Shown here piece after piece: positions 1-9,183 of a stretch of 37,850 nucleotides of DNA. Positions within the stretch are counted from its first letter, which is position 1; each line of letters starts with the position of its first letter. Location: positions 1 through 37,850 of the forward strand of contig JADFQN010000010.1 of NCBI GenBank assembly GCA_022561755.1, in the 5' to 3' direction. Source of the stretch: Bacteroidota bacterium. Its GTDB lineage: Bacteria > Bacteroidota > Rhodothermia > Rhodothermales > Rubricoccaceae. The translations under genes and the position numbers were made by a program. A model generated the notes under the pieces. It saw only the letters and a list, made by a program, of their open reading frames with translations. It did no database searches and had not been told where the DNA came from.

Positions 1-2059
1 CCAGGCCACGCGAATCATTGATCGTGATGCCCAAATTGCCATCGATGGTGGTGGAACCAAACGTGGTGTATCTCGAGCCAAATGAGGCCGTGTTGCCCGT
101 CTGGCCGAAGGCAAAGCGGAACTTAAGAAGATCCACCGCGGATACGTTCCAGAAGTCGAAGTTCGACACGTTGATCGCGACGGACGCTTTCGGATAGGTG
201 TAGTACTTGTCCACGTCGCCGTTGAGCGAGGAGCGCTCTGCTCGCACGCCCACTGTGCCGATAATTCGGCTGGCCCAGTTTACTTCCTCCTGGGCGAAGA
301 GAGCACGATCATCCTGGAAGAGCTGGAACTGATCGGTTTGAAGGGAGGCCGCCTGGTCTACATTCGTCTGGCCGGATAAAAGCCCGGAAGCCACAGCCGT
401 GGTCCGGTCCAGATCCTGACTGAAATAGGTGAAGCCACCCTGTGTGCTGAAAAACAGGTTGCTGTTCGGCAGGTTGAGCGAGTGGACGAGCAAGCCGCGT
501 AGGTTCGTGTTCAGATTGGTCGTCCTTCCCTGGATAGTCTGACCAGGCAGATCCTGACCCTGATAGAACTGGAGCCCGCGTGGAAACACGGAGGACTGGT
601 CGAGCCCGAAATAATCCAGCCCGCCCTCGCCGATGACCTGAAGCGTCTGGTTATCCCGCTGGAGGACGTTGAACGTAAAACGCGCCGAACCGAGAAAGCG
701 GTTCGTTGTTTCATCGATGTCGGCAAGATCCCGAACCTGAAGCGGATTCGAGGGATTGAACGGGTGGTCCGGGTAGACGCCATTCGCATCCGGCCTCAGG
801 TCGATGAAGCCGGGCGTCGCGGCGAGAGAGACACCAATCGTCGTGCCGGTGTTGTCGTTGCCGGTTAAGCCGCGGCGAGCGATGGAACGTACATAGTTGG
901 TGCTCACGTCGACGCTCGCTCGGTCCGAGAAACGATGCGTTATGTTGACACGGCCTGACTGCTTCTCATAGCCTGTCCGTTCTATTATTCCTTCGTCGTC
1001 CTTGATCACACCGGAGACGTAAAACGTCGTGCTCTCGTTGCCCCCTGCAGCGCTGATCCTCGTCGTCGAGAGCCTGCCGACATGTCCGTAAAGCTCGTCC
1101 TCATAGTCAATAACCCGGCCACCTGCCTGATTAAAAAGCTCCAGCCCCCTCACCCCAAACTGTTCTTCAGCCGTCGCGGCCGTAAACTGGCGCACTCCAA
1201 GTCGATTGGAGATCGTAGCAAAGCCCAGTGACTGGGCGACGCTGAACTGAACACCCGTGCCCGGGCGGCCCCTCTTCGTCGTAATGATGACGACGCCGTT
1301 GGATGCGCGTGCCCCGTAGATCGCAGCGGCACTCGGCCCCTTCAGGATCTCGATGGTTTCAATGTCGTCAGCCGTCAGATCGGCGAGACGGTTTACCGGC
1401 TGGTCCTGCTGAGCCGGATTGCCCGCTGCTGCCGCGGCGGTGACCTCATTAACACCATTCTGAATCGCGTCGTTCGAAATGATGATGCCATCCAGAATAA
1501 AGAGAGGCTGGGCGCGGCCGTTAATCGTGGTGATGCCACGGAGTTTGATGCTCAGACCTCCACCCGGCGCGCCGGTGTACGACGTGACCACGGCACCTGT
1601 GATCTTACCATTTAGCGCACCATCCAGCGTTTGGTTTGTCGATATGTCGGCCAACTCACGGGCCGTGATGGTTTCGACCGAGTTCGCCAGATTCGAACGA
1701 GCTATTGACGAGGCAAGACCGGTGACTACGACCTCATCGAGGCCAAGAATGTCTTCCCGGAGTTGCACATCGAGCGTGGTAGTGCCGGGCGGCACGTCGA
1801 TCTCACGCGTCCGATAGCCAACGAACCTGAACTCTAATTCTTCCGCGCCGGCAGGGAGCGTCGTCTCGTAGCGACCCTCCAGGTTGGTCGTCGTGCCAAT
1901 GGTTGTGCCTCGTACGAGCACGTTAACACCGGGAAGCGTTTCCCCGGAGGCAGCGTCAGTAACAGTGCCGCTCACAGTGGTCTGAGCCGACACGGTACCC
2001 GCGAGTAAGATCAGCAGAGCCAGCATAGTGCCGACACTGCCACTGTAGACGTTCTTCAT
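1..2059 (-). CDS. SusC/RagA-family TonB-dependent outer membrane receptor, N-terminal part (runs off left edge)
   Basis: Own translation from ATG at 2059 (minus): MKNVYSGSVGTMLALLILLAGTVSAQTTVSGTVTDAASGETLPGVNVLVRGTTIGTTTNLEGRYE... (signal peptide + carboxypeptidase-regulatory-like domain), DEVVVTGLASS TonB-box/plug, ILKGPSAAAIYGARASNGVVIITTKRG, and RFAFGQTGNTASFGSRY near the left edge. Open to the window edge, so absent from the ORF track. Confidence 0.93.
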   Translation of the reverse strand, partial: MKNVYSGSVGTMLALLILLAGTVSAQTTVSGTVTDAASGETLPGVNVLVRGTTIGTTTNLEGRYETTLPAGAEELEFRFVGYRTREIDVPPGTTTLDVQLREDILGLDEVVVTGLASSIARSNLANSVETITARELADISTNQTLDGALNGKITGAVVTSYTGAPGGGLSIKLRGITTINGRAQPLFILDGIIISNDAIQNGVNEVTAAAAAGNPAQQDQPVNRLADLTADDIETIEILKGPSAAAIYGARASNGVVIITTKRGRPGTGVQFSVAQSLGFATISNRLGVRQFTAATAEEQFGVRGLELFNQAGGRVIDYEDELYGHVGRLSTTRISAAGGNESTTFYVSGVIKDDEGIIERTGYEKQSGRVNITHRFSDRASVDVSTNYVRSIARRGLTGNDNTGTTIGVSLAATPGFIDLRPDANGVYPDHPFNPSNPLQVRDLADIDETTNRFLGSARFTFNVLQRDNQTLQVIGEGGLDYFGLDQSSVFPRGLQFYQGQDLPGQTIQGRTTNLNTNLRGLLVHSLNLPNSNLFFSTQGGFTYFSQDLDRTTAVASGLLSGQTNVDQAASLQTDQFQLFQDDRALFAQEEVNWASRIIGTVGVRAERSSLNGDVDKYYTYPKASVAINVSNFDFWNVSAVDLLKFRFAFGQTGNTASFGSRYTTFGSTTIDGNLGITINDSRGL

Positions 2060-2167
2060 CTGTAAGGGAGCGTGGTGGTAACCAAAATGACAACCAGCCG
2101 GCTGTCTGAACAACAATATAGGCCCCGCCGCCCTATCTCACAATGAGAAAACAAACCCGATCATTCC

Positions 2168-2570
2168 TAGGGCCTGTTAACGCTCGATCGCGATGGACCG
2201 TTTCGGGCCATTCTGACCTGTTTCGGCGTTGCACTCCCCGCAGAGCGGGGCCCGGGATCCACCTCCCTCCAGGGAGGGGGATCCCCGCCGAATGGCGGGG
2301 AGACGGAGGGTGTTGCCCCGACCTCCTCCTGCGCCTAGAAACGACCGCCCCGCAGTACTGCGGGGTCCTCGAACTGACCTCACACATTAAGTGTTAAGAG
2401 GCTGTTGAAATACGTCATCCTGCCTGCGACGGCGCCTCTCGGCCGATCTCTTCGTTGCGAGATGCTCACCGAATCACCGATTCGACTACGATCTCGCGCC
2501 TCGATCTCAACCGAGATTCCTTCGTCTCGGCGACAGAGCACGTAATTCAACAGCCTCTTAACAGGCCCTA
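2168..2570. mobile_element. MITE-like element family C (TIR TAGGGCCTGTTAA...TTAACAGGCCCTA) carrying a nested family A element
   Basis: TAGGGCCTGTTAA at 2168-2180 and exact reverse complement TTAACAGGCCCTA at 2558-2570; no transposase ORF inside. Confidence 0.75.
2398..2557. mobile_element. MITE-like element family A, copy 1 (160 bp), flanked by TTAA on both sides
   Basis: GAGGCTGTTGAAATACGT...ACGTAATTCAACAGCCTC terminal inverted repeats; TTAA at 2394-2397 and 2558-2561. Confidence 0.8.
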
Positions 2571-2601
2571 ATTGCAACATCATCGGCCTCGAACAAAGCA
2601 C

Positions 2602-2636
2602 GAGGCCCTGCCGTGGCAGAACAGCGGCAGGGCCTC
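2602..2636 (-). terminator. Candidate intrinsic terminator downstream of ftsZ
   Basis: Perfect 12-bp stem GAGGCCCTGCCG / CGGCAGGGCCTC with 11-nt loop; on the minus strand followed by GTGCTTTGTT (weak T-rich tail). Confidence 0.55.
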
Positions 2637-2762
2637 TTGGACAACCCTGGCGGAGTTGTCCGGGGGGATCCTTGGACGTAGTTGGAGACAGTGTAGCCCC
2701 GAATGGTGACAGAGCGTGTCACCCCGCCATGCGGCGGGGCTTACACCATCAGTTCGTCCGCT

Positions 2763-4067
2763 TCAATCCATCATCTTCCGCAGGAAGGCAGGTACGTCGG
2801 TGTCGTCTTTGCGGATACGCTCCTCGCCATCCTGCATGAACTCGCCGCGAAGGTGCAGGACGTTGGCGTGGCGCGGCTCCTCCTCTGTGCCACCCAATGC
2901 GGCGCCCTCTACCGAGCGCGTCTCCTCTATCTCCCGTACGCTGCCCGAGTCTACCGCCACAGGAGGCCGGCGCTCGAAGGCGGGGGTGTCGAGGTTCTTG
3001 AGCGAATTCTCGCCTTTGTAGTCCACGCGCGACGGGATGTTTTCGAGTGTGGCCTGTTTGCGGAATCCATCGCCCGACGAATTGACATCCGCTATCCGGT
3101 CGAAGCCGGTCGCGATGACGGTCACGCGCATGTCCTCGTCCATCGCCGAGTCGATGACGGCGCCGAGGATGACCTCGGCTTCCTCGCCGGCCTCGTGCTG
3201 GATGACACTCGTGGCCAGCGTGGCCTCCCGAATTCCGAGGCTGGGCCCGGCGGTAATGTTGACGAGCAGGTTACGCGCACCCTTTATGGAAACCCCGCCC
3301 AGCAACGGACTGGAGATGGCCTCCTGGGCAGCGGTCTCGGCACGCTTGTCGCCTGTAGCGGTAGCCGATCCCATCAAAGCCGTTCCACCTTTCACCATCG
3401 TCGTCCGCACGTCGGCGAAGTCGAGGTTGATGAGGCCGTGTACGGTGATCAGGTCGGAGATGCCGCGCGTGGCATTGTAGAGCACGTCGTCTGCCAGTAC
3501 GAAGGCATCCGTTAGCGTCGTTTCGTCATCCGCCATATCGAGCAGGCGCTCGTTGGGGATGATGATGAGGGTATCGACGGCATCGCGGAGATGTTCGACG
3601 CCCTGCTCGGCGGTGCGAAGCCGTTTTCGCCCCTCGCAATCGAACGGCATGGTAACGACCGCAACGGTTAGGATACCCATCTTCCTGGCCAACTCGGCAA
3701 CGATGGGCGCGGCGCCGGTGCCGGTGCCTCCGCCCATGCCGGCCGTGATGAAAACCATGTCGCTGCCTTCGAGGGCAGCCTCGATCTCGCGATGGTTTTC
3801 CATGGCGGCATCGGCGCCCACGGATGGGCGCGCGCCGGCGCCGAGGCCCTTGGTCAGATCGCGGCCGATCTGGATCTTGATGGGAGAGTCATTGACCTGC
3901 AACGCCTGCGAATCGGTATTCACGGCGACGAATTCGACGCCCTCAATACCTTTTGCAAGCATGTTGTTGATAGCGTTGCCGCCCCCTCCACCCACGCCTA
4001 CAACGAGGATGGTGGCTGACTCCTGGGCAGCATCGTCAAATGAAAAGAGGTTGGTAAAGTCTTTCAT
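2763..4067 (-). CDS. ftsZ: Cell division protein FtsZ
   Basis: Tubulin signature GGGTGTG (ITAGMGGGTGTGAAPIVAELAR) and C-terminal DDTDVPAFLRKMMD; start at MKDFTNLF (4067) preferred over ORF-track start 4124. Confidence 0.98.
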   Translation of the reverse strand: MKDFTNLFSFDDAAQESATILVVGVGGGGGNAINNMLAKGIEGVEFVAVNTDSQALQVNDSPIKIQIGRDLTKGLGAGARPSVGADAAMENHREIEAALEGSDMVFITAGMGGGTGTGAAPIVAELARKMGILTVAVVTMPFDCEGRKRLRTAEQGVEHLRDAVDTLIIIPNERLLDMADDETTLTDAFVLADDVLYNATRGISDLITVHGLINLDFADVRTTMVKGGTALMGSATATGDKRAETAAQEAISSPLLGGVSIKGARNLLVNITAGPSLGIREATLATSVIQHEAGEEAEVILGAVIDSAMDEDMRVTVIATGFDRIADVNSSGDGFRKQATLENIPSRVDYKGENSLKNLDTPAFERRPPVAVDSGSVREIEETRSVEGAALGGTEEEPRHANVLHLRGEFMQDGEERIRKDDTDVPAFLRKMMD

Positions 4068-4203
4068 GGGTTTTCTCGTCTCAAGTGGTTTCGCCAGGGA
4101 TGTGAGAGTGTTGATCCGGTACAACGCAGCCCAGGGAGGTCGTTGGGAAACGGCTCAATGGTTGGGCTGCGCAGTCCACGGAATGTGTCGGTGATGGGTG
4201 GTT

Positions 4204-5487
4204 TTAGAGTTCGTCGAACCAACTGCGCATGCGGCCGGTGATTTTGTTGACCAGGTTGTCCGCCGAACCGGCAAACCCGTCTCCTCCTGCACCAGCGTTC
4301 CCGAACTCGGAAGTCAGGAGCGATGCGCCTGCGCTGCCCGTCCGCAAGCCATGGAGCACAAGGCCGACACTGGTTGCAAATTGCGGGTCGGAGACCTCCT
4401 CGACGAGCCCGCCGGAAAGGCCGAGCGAGCGGCCTATACGGGCTTCGAGGCCGAGGATTTCGGAGGCAAGTTCAGCGGTACCCGGAATCAGCGAGCCGCC
4501 GCCCGTAAGCACGACGCCCGTCGAGAGGTGCCGGCCGTAGCCGCTCCGCTTGATTTCAATCCCCACGATTTCGAGGATCTCCTCCATGCGGGGCTGGATG
4601 ATTTGGGCAAGCGTACTCCGGCCGATGGTCTTCTCGGGGCGGCCCCCGATGCCCGGAATCGTGATTTCCTGGTCGTCTGTAACCTGGTTCACGAGAGCGG
4701 TGCCAAACTGCCGCTTGAGGCGTTCGGCCTGGTCCTGGAGGACACCCAGGCCCTTGCGGATGTCGTCCGTAACCCTGTTTCCGGCTACCGCGATGACGGC
4801 CGTGTGGCGGATCGTCTTGTCCTCAAAAACGGCGATGTCCGTCGTGCCGCCGCCGATGTCGATCAGCGCCACGCCCACTTCCTTCTCGTCCGGATGAAGC
4901 ACGGCGAGCGAAGATGCGAGCGGCTCGAGGACGATGTCCGACACCTCGTAACCGGCCTTTTCAATGCACCGGTATACGTTCTTTGCTGCCGATACAAGGC
5001 CCGTGATGATGTGCACATTCGCTTCGAGGCGGACGCCGCTCATCCCGATCGGGTCGGCGACGCCATCCTGTCCGTCCACGATGAACTCCTGCGGGAGCAC
5101 GTGGAGGATTTCACGATCGGCGGGCATGGCCACGTGGCGCGTGTCCTCCAGCAACCGGCGAACATCACCCTGTGTGATCTCGCCGTCGCGGCCGGAGACC
5201 GTGATCACGCCCCGGCTCTGGAAGCTCTGGATGTGATCGCCCGCGATGCCGACGACAACGGACTGTGTCTCCACACCGGCCGCATGCTCGGCCTCGCTAA
5301 TTGCTCGTTTCACTGCCTCAACCGTCTTGTCGATGTTGACGACGACGCCCCGGTTGAGGCCCTCGGATTCGGCCACGCCGACGCCCAGGATGTTAATGCG
5401 TTCGTGTTCGTCGGCAGAGGCCACCACGGCACATATTTTCGTGGTACCAATGTCGACGCCGACGACGATGTGTTCGCTTTCGTTCAT
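4204..5487 (-). CDS. ftsA: Cell division protein FtsA
   Basis: MNESEHIVVGVDIGTTKICAVVA..., IDIGGGTTDIAVF, VVLTGGGSLIPG; directly upstream of ftsZ. Confidence 0.97.
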   Translation of the reverse strand: MNESEHIVVGVDIGTTKICAVVASADEHERINILGVGVAESEGLNRGVVVNIDKTVEAVKRAISEAEHAAGVETQSVVVGIAGDHIQSFQSRGVITVSGRDGEITQGDVRRLLEDTRHVAMPADREILHVLPQEFIVDGQDGVADPIGMSGVRLEANVHIITGLVSAAKNVYRCIEKAGYEVSDIVLEPLASSLAVLHPDEKEVGVALIDIGGGTTDIAVFEDKTIRHTAVIAVAGNRVTDDIRKGLGVLQDQAERLKRQFGTALVNQVTDDQEITIPGIGGRPEKTIGRSTLAQIIQPRMEEILEIVGIEIKRSGYGRHLSTGVVLTGGGSLIPGTAELASEILGLEARIGRSLGLSGGLVEEVSDPQFATSVGLVLHGLRTGSAGASLLTSEFGNAGAGGDGFAGSADNLVNKITGRMRSWFDEL

Positions 5488-5513
5488 GGCGGTATGGGTT
5501 GAGGGTGCTTGTC

Positions 5514-6299
5514 TTAGTTAGAAATGACGGTGCTGTCTTCGCGGGTTACGATCTGCCCGTCGAAGCGAAGGTCGATAATGCGAAAGGTGAGTTCGGGGCG
5601 AGTGAGGACGGCCTGATGCCAGAAGGCGTGGAGGCGGGTCAGCTTCTTGCCGTAGTTGCCGATGCCGAGGCGCACGGAGACCGATCCGTGCCCACCGCCA
5701 GGGCTGGTGCGCAGGACGGCATTGCCTCCGGCGTCAAACGTGATTTCGGAAATGAGGGCGTCCGTCTCCAGATCGGCTTCGGCGAGAGCCTGGAGCATCT
5801 CGAGCACGGATGCACGCTGGATGGGCTGCGTGGGGTGATAATCAGGAACGCGGCCACGAAGAAGCGGCACGTCGTAAACGGCGCCCCGAACCAGCGGCAT
5901 CGCATAGCCCTCGGCGTCGAGGTAGTGCCCAGGGCGGCCATCTGCCCGAACGACGAGGACAACCGGCTCGCGCTCCACTACCCGAATTGAAAGCGTGCCC
6001 GACGGGCGGCGGCGAATGACCGCATCGCGGACCCACGGCGTCCGGCGGACACGATCCACGAGCACGTCGGATTCGATGGCGAAGAGCCCTATCGAGTCGC
6101 TCTCGAGTGCGGCATAGCGCACCACTTCGGATGAATCCGCGTGGACGGCGCCCGAGACTACCACGCGCTTCATGGGCACACTCTGATGCCACGACCACGC
6201 CATAAACGCGATCATCGCGACCGTCAGAGTCATTCCACCCAGAACCATCCGGCGGAGGATGCGGCGGCGCCTGCGCTGCTTCTTCGTCTCGCGTGCCAT
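5514..6299 (-). CDS. ftsQ: Cell division protein FtsQ/DivIB (POTRA domain)
   Basis: Basic N-terminus + single TM, VDRVRRTPWVRDAVIRRRPSGTLSIRVVEREPVVLV; position murC-ftsQ-ftsA. Confidence 0.9.
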   Translation of the reverse strand: MARETKKQRRRRRILRRMVLGGMTLTVAMIAFMAWSWHQSVPMKRVVVSGAVHADSSEVVRYAALESDSIGLFAIESDVLVDRVRRTPWVRDAVIRRRPSGTLSIRVVEREPVVLVVRADGRPGHYLDAEGYAMPLVRGAVYDVPLLRGRVPDYHPTQPIQRASVLEMLQALAEADLETDALISEITFDAGGNAVLRTSPGGGHGSVSVRLGIGNYGKKLTRLHAFWHQAVLTRPELTFRIIDLRFDGQIVTREDSTVISN

Positions 6300-7732
6300 C
6301 AGGAGGCCACCTCCGCGTTGCGCTCAACGAGTTGTTCGTAAAAGGCCTTGCTTTGCCGCCAGATGTCGCCCGCGCCCATCGTTATCACGAGGTCGCCGGG
6401 CTCGACGAGGCCGAGCAGAAAGGCGGGGAGTTCGGTTTTGTCCTCCACGTAGTGCACCGCGCGGTGGCCGTTCTGCTTGGCGAGCTCGGCCAGCATGGCT
6501 CCATCCACCCCTTCAATGGGATCCTCCCGTGCTCCGTAGATGTCCGTGAGCACCAGCACATCGGCGTTGACGAACGCGCGGGCAAAGTCGTCGGCCAGGT
6601 AGGCCGTGCGGGAATAGAGATGCGGCTGGAAGACGGCCACGATCCGGCGCGAGGGCCATCCGGTTGTGGCGGCGTCCAGCGTCACGATGATCTCCGTTGG
6701 GTGATGTGCGTAGTCGTCAACCACAATCACACCACCTGCCTCGCCCCGAATCTGGAAGCGGCGGTCCACGCCGGAGTACATCGCCAGGCCTTGTACGATG
6801 GTCTCGAAAGGCACGTCGAGTTCCAACCCGACCGCAACCGCCGCCAACGCATTAAGGACATTGTGGAGGCCGGGTGCGTGCAGCATCGCGCCGCCGAGCC
6901 GGTCATTGCCCCGGAAGACGTCGAAATGCGTGGAGGCTCCAACCTGCTCGACGTTTTCCGCGCGGATTTCCGCCTGCCTGCTCGTACCGTAGGTCAGCAC
7001 CCGGCGGTGGATATCGCTCAGGATGTCGCGCACGTTCGGATCGTCCAAACAGAGGATCGCCGCACCGAAGAAGGGCACCGAGTTGGCGTACTGCGTGAAC
7101 GCCTGCTTAATGTCGTCGAGATCCTCGTAAATGTCGAGGTGCTCGGCCTCAATGTTCGTGATGAGCGCCAGGGCCGGCGTCAGCTTGAGGAACGTCCGGT
7201 CGTATTCATCGGCTTCGATTACGATAACGTCCCCCAAACCGGAAACGGCATTGGAGCCAAATACGGCCACTTTCCCGCCCACGATGATAGTGGGGTCGAA
7301 CCCGGCCTCCTGCGCCACCAGGCCAACCATCGTGGTGGTGGTGGTCTTGCCGTGTGTGCCCGCCACGCCGATGCCGAACTTCATCCGCATCAGTTCGCCG
7401 AGCATCTCCGAGCGCTTGATAATGGGAATGTGCAGCCGCTGCGCCTCTACGGTCTCCGGGTTCTCGTCGGCGCGCACCGCCGAGGAGTACACCACCACGT
7501 CGGCCTCCTGCACGTTCGCCGCCGCGTGGCCTTCGTACACCTCGGCGCCGAGGCTTTCGAGATGATCGGTGACCTCGCTCTTCCGAAGATCCGAGCCAGT
7601 AACGGTGTGCCCGCGCGCCAGCAGCACTTCAGCAATCGACGACATGCCGATTCCGCCGATGCCCACCATGTGGACGTTCCGGATGCGGCCCATCGGGGGC
7701 GCCGAGCGTAACAGGCGTGGAGACGCGCTCAT
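6299..7732 (-). CDS. murC: UDP-N-acetylmuramate--L-alanine ligase
   Basis: HMVGIGGIGMSSIAEVLLARGHTVTGSD, GTHGKTTTTTMV, VDDYAHHPTEI. Confidence 0.97.
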   Translation of the reverse strand: MSASPRLLRSAPPMGRIRNVHMVGIGGIGMSSIAEVLLARGHTVTGSDLRKSEVTDHLESLGAEVYEGHAAANVQEADVVVYSSAVRADENPETVEAQRLHIPIIKRSEMLGELMRMKFGIGVAGTHGKTTTTTMVGLVAQEAGFDPTIIVGGKVAVFGSNAVSGLGDVIVIEADEYDRTFLKLTPALALITNIEAEHLDIYEDLDDIKQAFTQYANSVPFFGAAILCLDDPNVRDILSDIHRRVLTYGTSRQAEIRAENVEQVGASTHFDVFRGNDRLGGAMLHAPGLHNVLNALAAVAVGLELDVPFETIVQGLAMYSGVDRRFQIRGEAGGVIVVDDYAHHPTEIIVTLDAATTGWPSRRIVAVFQPHLYSRTAYLADDFARAFVNADVLVLTDIYGAREDPIEGVDGAMLAELAKQNGHRAVHYVEDKTELPAFLLGLVEPGDLVITMGAGDIWRQSKAFYEQLVERNAEVAS

Positions 7733-9183
7733 GCCGTGCCTCCGTGAGTTTCCGCCAACTCCACAACGCGATCTGCAATGGTGCGAGCCGCGTCGGGGCG
7801 AGCGATGTCGAGCGCGGCCTCGCGCATGACGGCGCGGCGGTCTGCATCCGTCAACAATTCCACTACTGTGGCCTCAAACTGGCTGTCGAGGTCCGTTTCG
7901 AGGAGCAACACGGCTGCGCCGGCCTCGGCCAGCGCGCGGGCATTCTTAGTTTGGTGATCGGCCGTAACGTTCGGACTCGGAACGAGCACAGACGGCGTAC
8001 CGGTCACGGTTAACTCGGAACAGGTGATGGCTCCGGCGCGACACAGGACCAGATCGGCCGCCGCGTAGGCCAGATCCATCCGGTCGAGGTACGGCAGCAA
8101 CCGCAGGCGCGGATGGCCGGGAATCCCCTTTTCGAGCGCCTCGAAATACCGCGAGCCCGTCTGCCAGATGAGGAACGCGTTCTCGTCGGCGAGCAGCGAA
8201 TCGATATGCAGTTTGAGCGCGCCGTTGATGGGCCCGGCGCCGAGCGAGCCGCCCATCACCAAAAGAACAGACGCGCCTGTGGGCACACCGAAATGGGCGT
8301 GGGCTTCGGCGCGGTCGGCTTCGGCCAGATCCTGCCGGACAGGATTCCCGGCCAGTACGCACTTCTTCTCCGGGAAGTAGGCCTTGGCAGCCTCGAATGC
8401 GACGAAAATGGTATCGGCGCGCTTCGCGAGCATTTTGTTCGTTGCGCCGGCGTACGCGTTCTGCTCCTGCAAAACCAGGCCGCGGCCCTTCACACTGCCC
8501 GCCATTCCGACGGGGCCGGAGGCGTACCCACCCGTGCCGACCACTACGTCGGGGTCGAACGAACTGACGAGGCGCAGGCTCTCCCACATGCCCTTTGCCA
8601 GCTTGAACGGGAACGTCAGGTTGCGGGTAAGCGCTTCACGCGAAAGGCCTCGCTGGAAGCCGCTTACTGTTACGGCGTGGATCGGGTACCCCGCCTTCGG
8701 CACAGCGGTCCACTCCATTCGGTCGCGCGTGCCTGCAAAAGCGATGGCCGCCGCCGGGTGCTCGGCCCGGATGGCATCCGCGATGGCGATAGCCGGGTAC
8801 ACGTGTCCGCCCGTCCCGCCGCACGCAAAGAGCACGCGGGGCGTTCCGGCAGGAGGCGTCTCCGGTTGGGAGCCAGTGTAGGCGCTATCGAGAACGGCGG
8901 TGGTCAGGGTTTGAGGGGTTGAGAGTGTGAGTGCGTGAGGGATTGAAATCGTAGGGACGTCCCTTGTGGGCGTCCTATGAGTATGAGTGAGTGAGCAGTT
9001 GAGGTAAGGCGTGATCGCCGAGCGCGCCGGGGAGGAGAGTGTGAGAGTATGAGGGATTGAAATCGTAGGGACGTCCCTTGTGGGCGTCCTATGAGTATGA
9101 GTGAGTGAGCAGTTGAGAGTTTGAGAGTCTGGGGGGGTGAGTGGATGAGAGGGCGATCGAGTATGTAAAGTGCTCTCGCACAC
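7729..9183 (-). CDS. murG: UDP-GlcNAc:lipid I GlcNAc transferase MurG, with an unusual repeat-encoded N-terminal extension (or a GTG start at 8835)
   Basis: PRVLFACGGTGGHVYPAIAIADAI, LVLQEQNAYAGATNK, GGSLGAGPIN; about 115 residues precede the conserved core in the ORF. Confidence 0.93.
   Translation of the reverse strand: MCESTLHTRSPSHPLTPPDSQTLNCSLTHTHRTPTRDVPTISIPHTLTLSSPARSAITPYLNCSLTHTHRTPTRDVPTISIPHALTLSTPQTLTTAVLDSAYTGSQPETPPAGTPRVLFACGGTGGHVYPAIAIADAIRAEHPAAAIAFAGTRDRMEWTAVPKAGYPIHAVTVSGFQRGLSREALTRNLTFPFKLAKGMWESLRLVSSFDPDVVVGTGGYASGPVGMAGSVKGRGLVLQEQNAYAGATNKMLAKRADTIFVAFEAAKAYFPEKKCVLAGNPVRQDLAEADRAEAHAHFGVPTGASVLLVMGGSLGAGPINGALKLHIDSLLADENAFLIWQTGSRYFEALEKGIPGHPRLRLLPYLDRMDLAYAAADLVLCRAGAITCSELTVTGTPSVLVPSPNVTADHQTKNARALAEAGAAVLLLETDLDSQFEATVVELLTDADRRAVMREAALDIARPDAARTIADRVVELAETHGGTA
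8921..9117. repeat. Two near-identical 83-bp direct repeats with 114-bp period (8921-9003, 9035-9117)
   Basis: GAGAGTGTGAG....TGAGGGATTGAAATCGTAGGGACGTCCCTTGTGGGCGTCCTATGAGTATGAGTGAGTGAGCAGTTGAG occurs twice; the last 68 bp are identical. Confidence 0.95.

Noticed and set aside
2133-2601. Small ORFs (84, 84, 68, 73 aa) in the ftsZ-susC gap
   Set aside because: Lie entirely within palindromic MITE-like DNA on both strands; open frames are explained by the repeats.
4198-5502. 434-aa plus-strand ORF opposite ftsA (and similar long ORFs 6293-7711 opposite murC, 34025-35788 opposite gyrB, 2703-3515 opposite ftsZ)
   Set aside because: Antisense shadow ORFs of well-recognised conserved genes in high-GC DNA; their translations show no recognisable domains.
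8921-9117. Possible CRISPR array from direct repeats between murG and ftsW
   Set aside because: Only two copies, 83 bp long and containing a palindrome and octamer tract; no regular spacers and no cas genes in the window.
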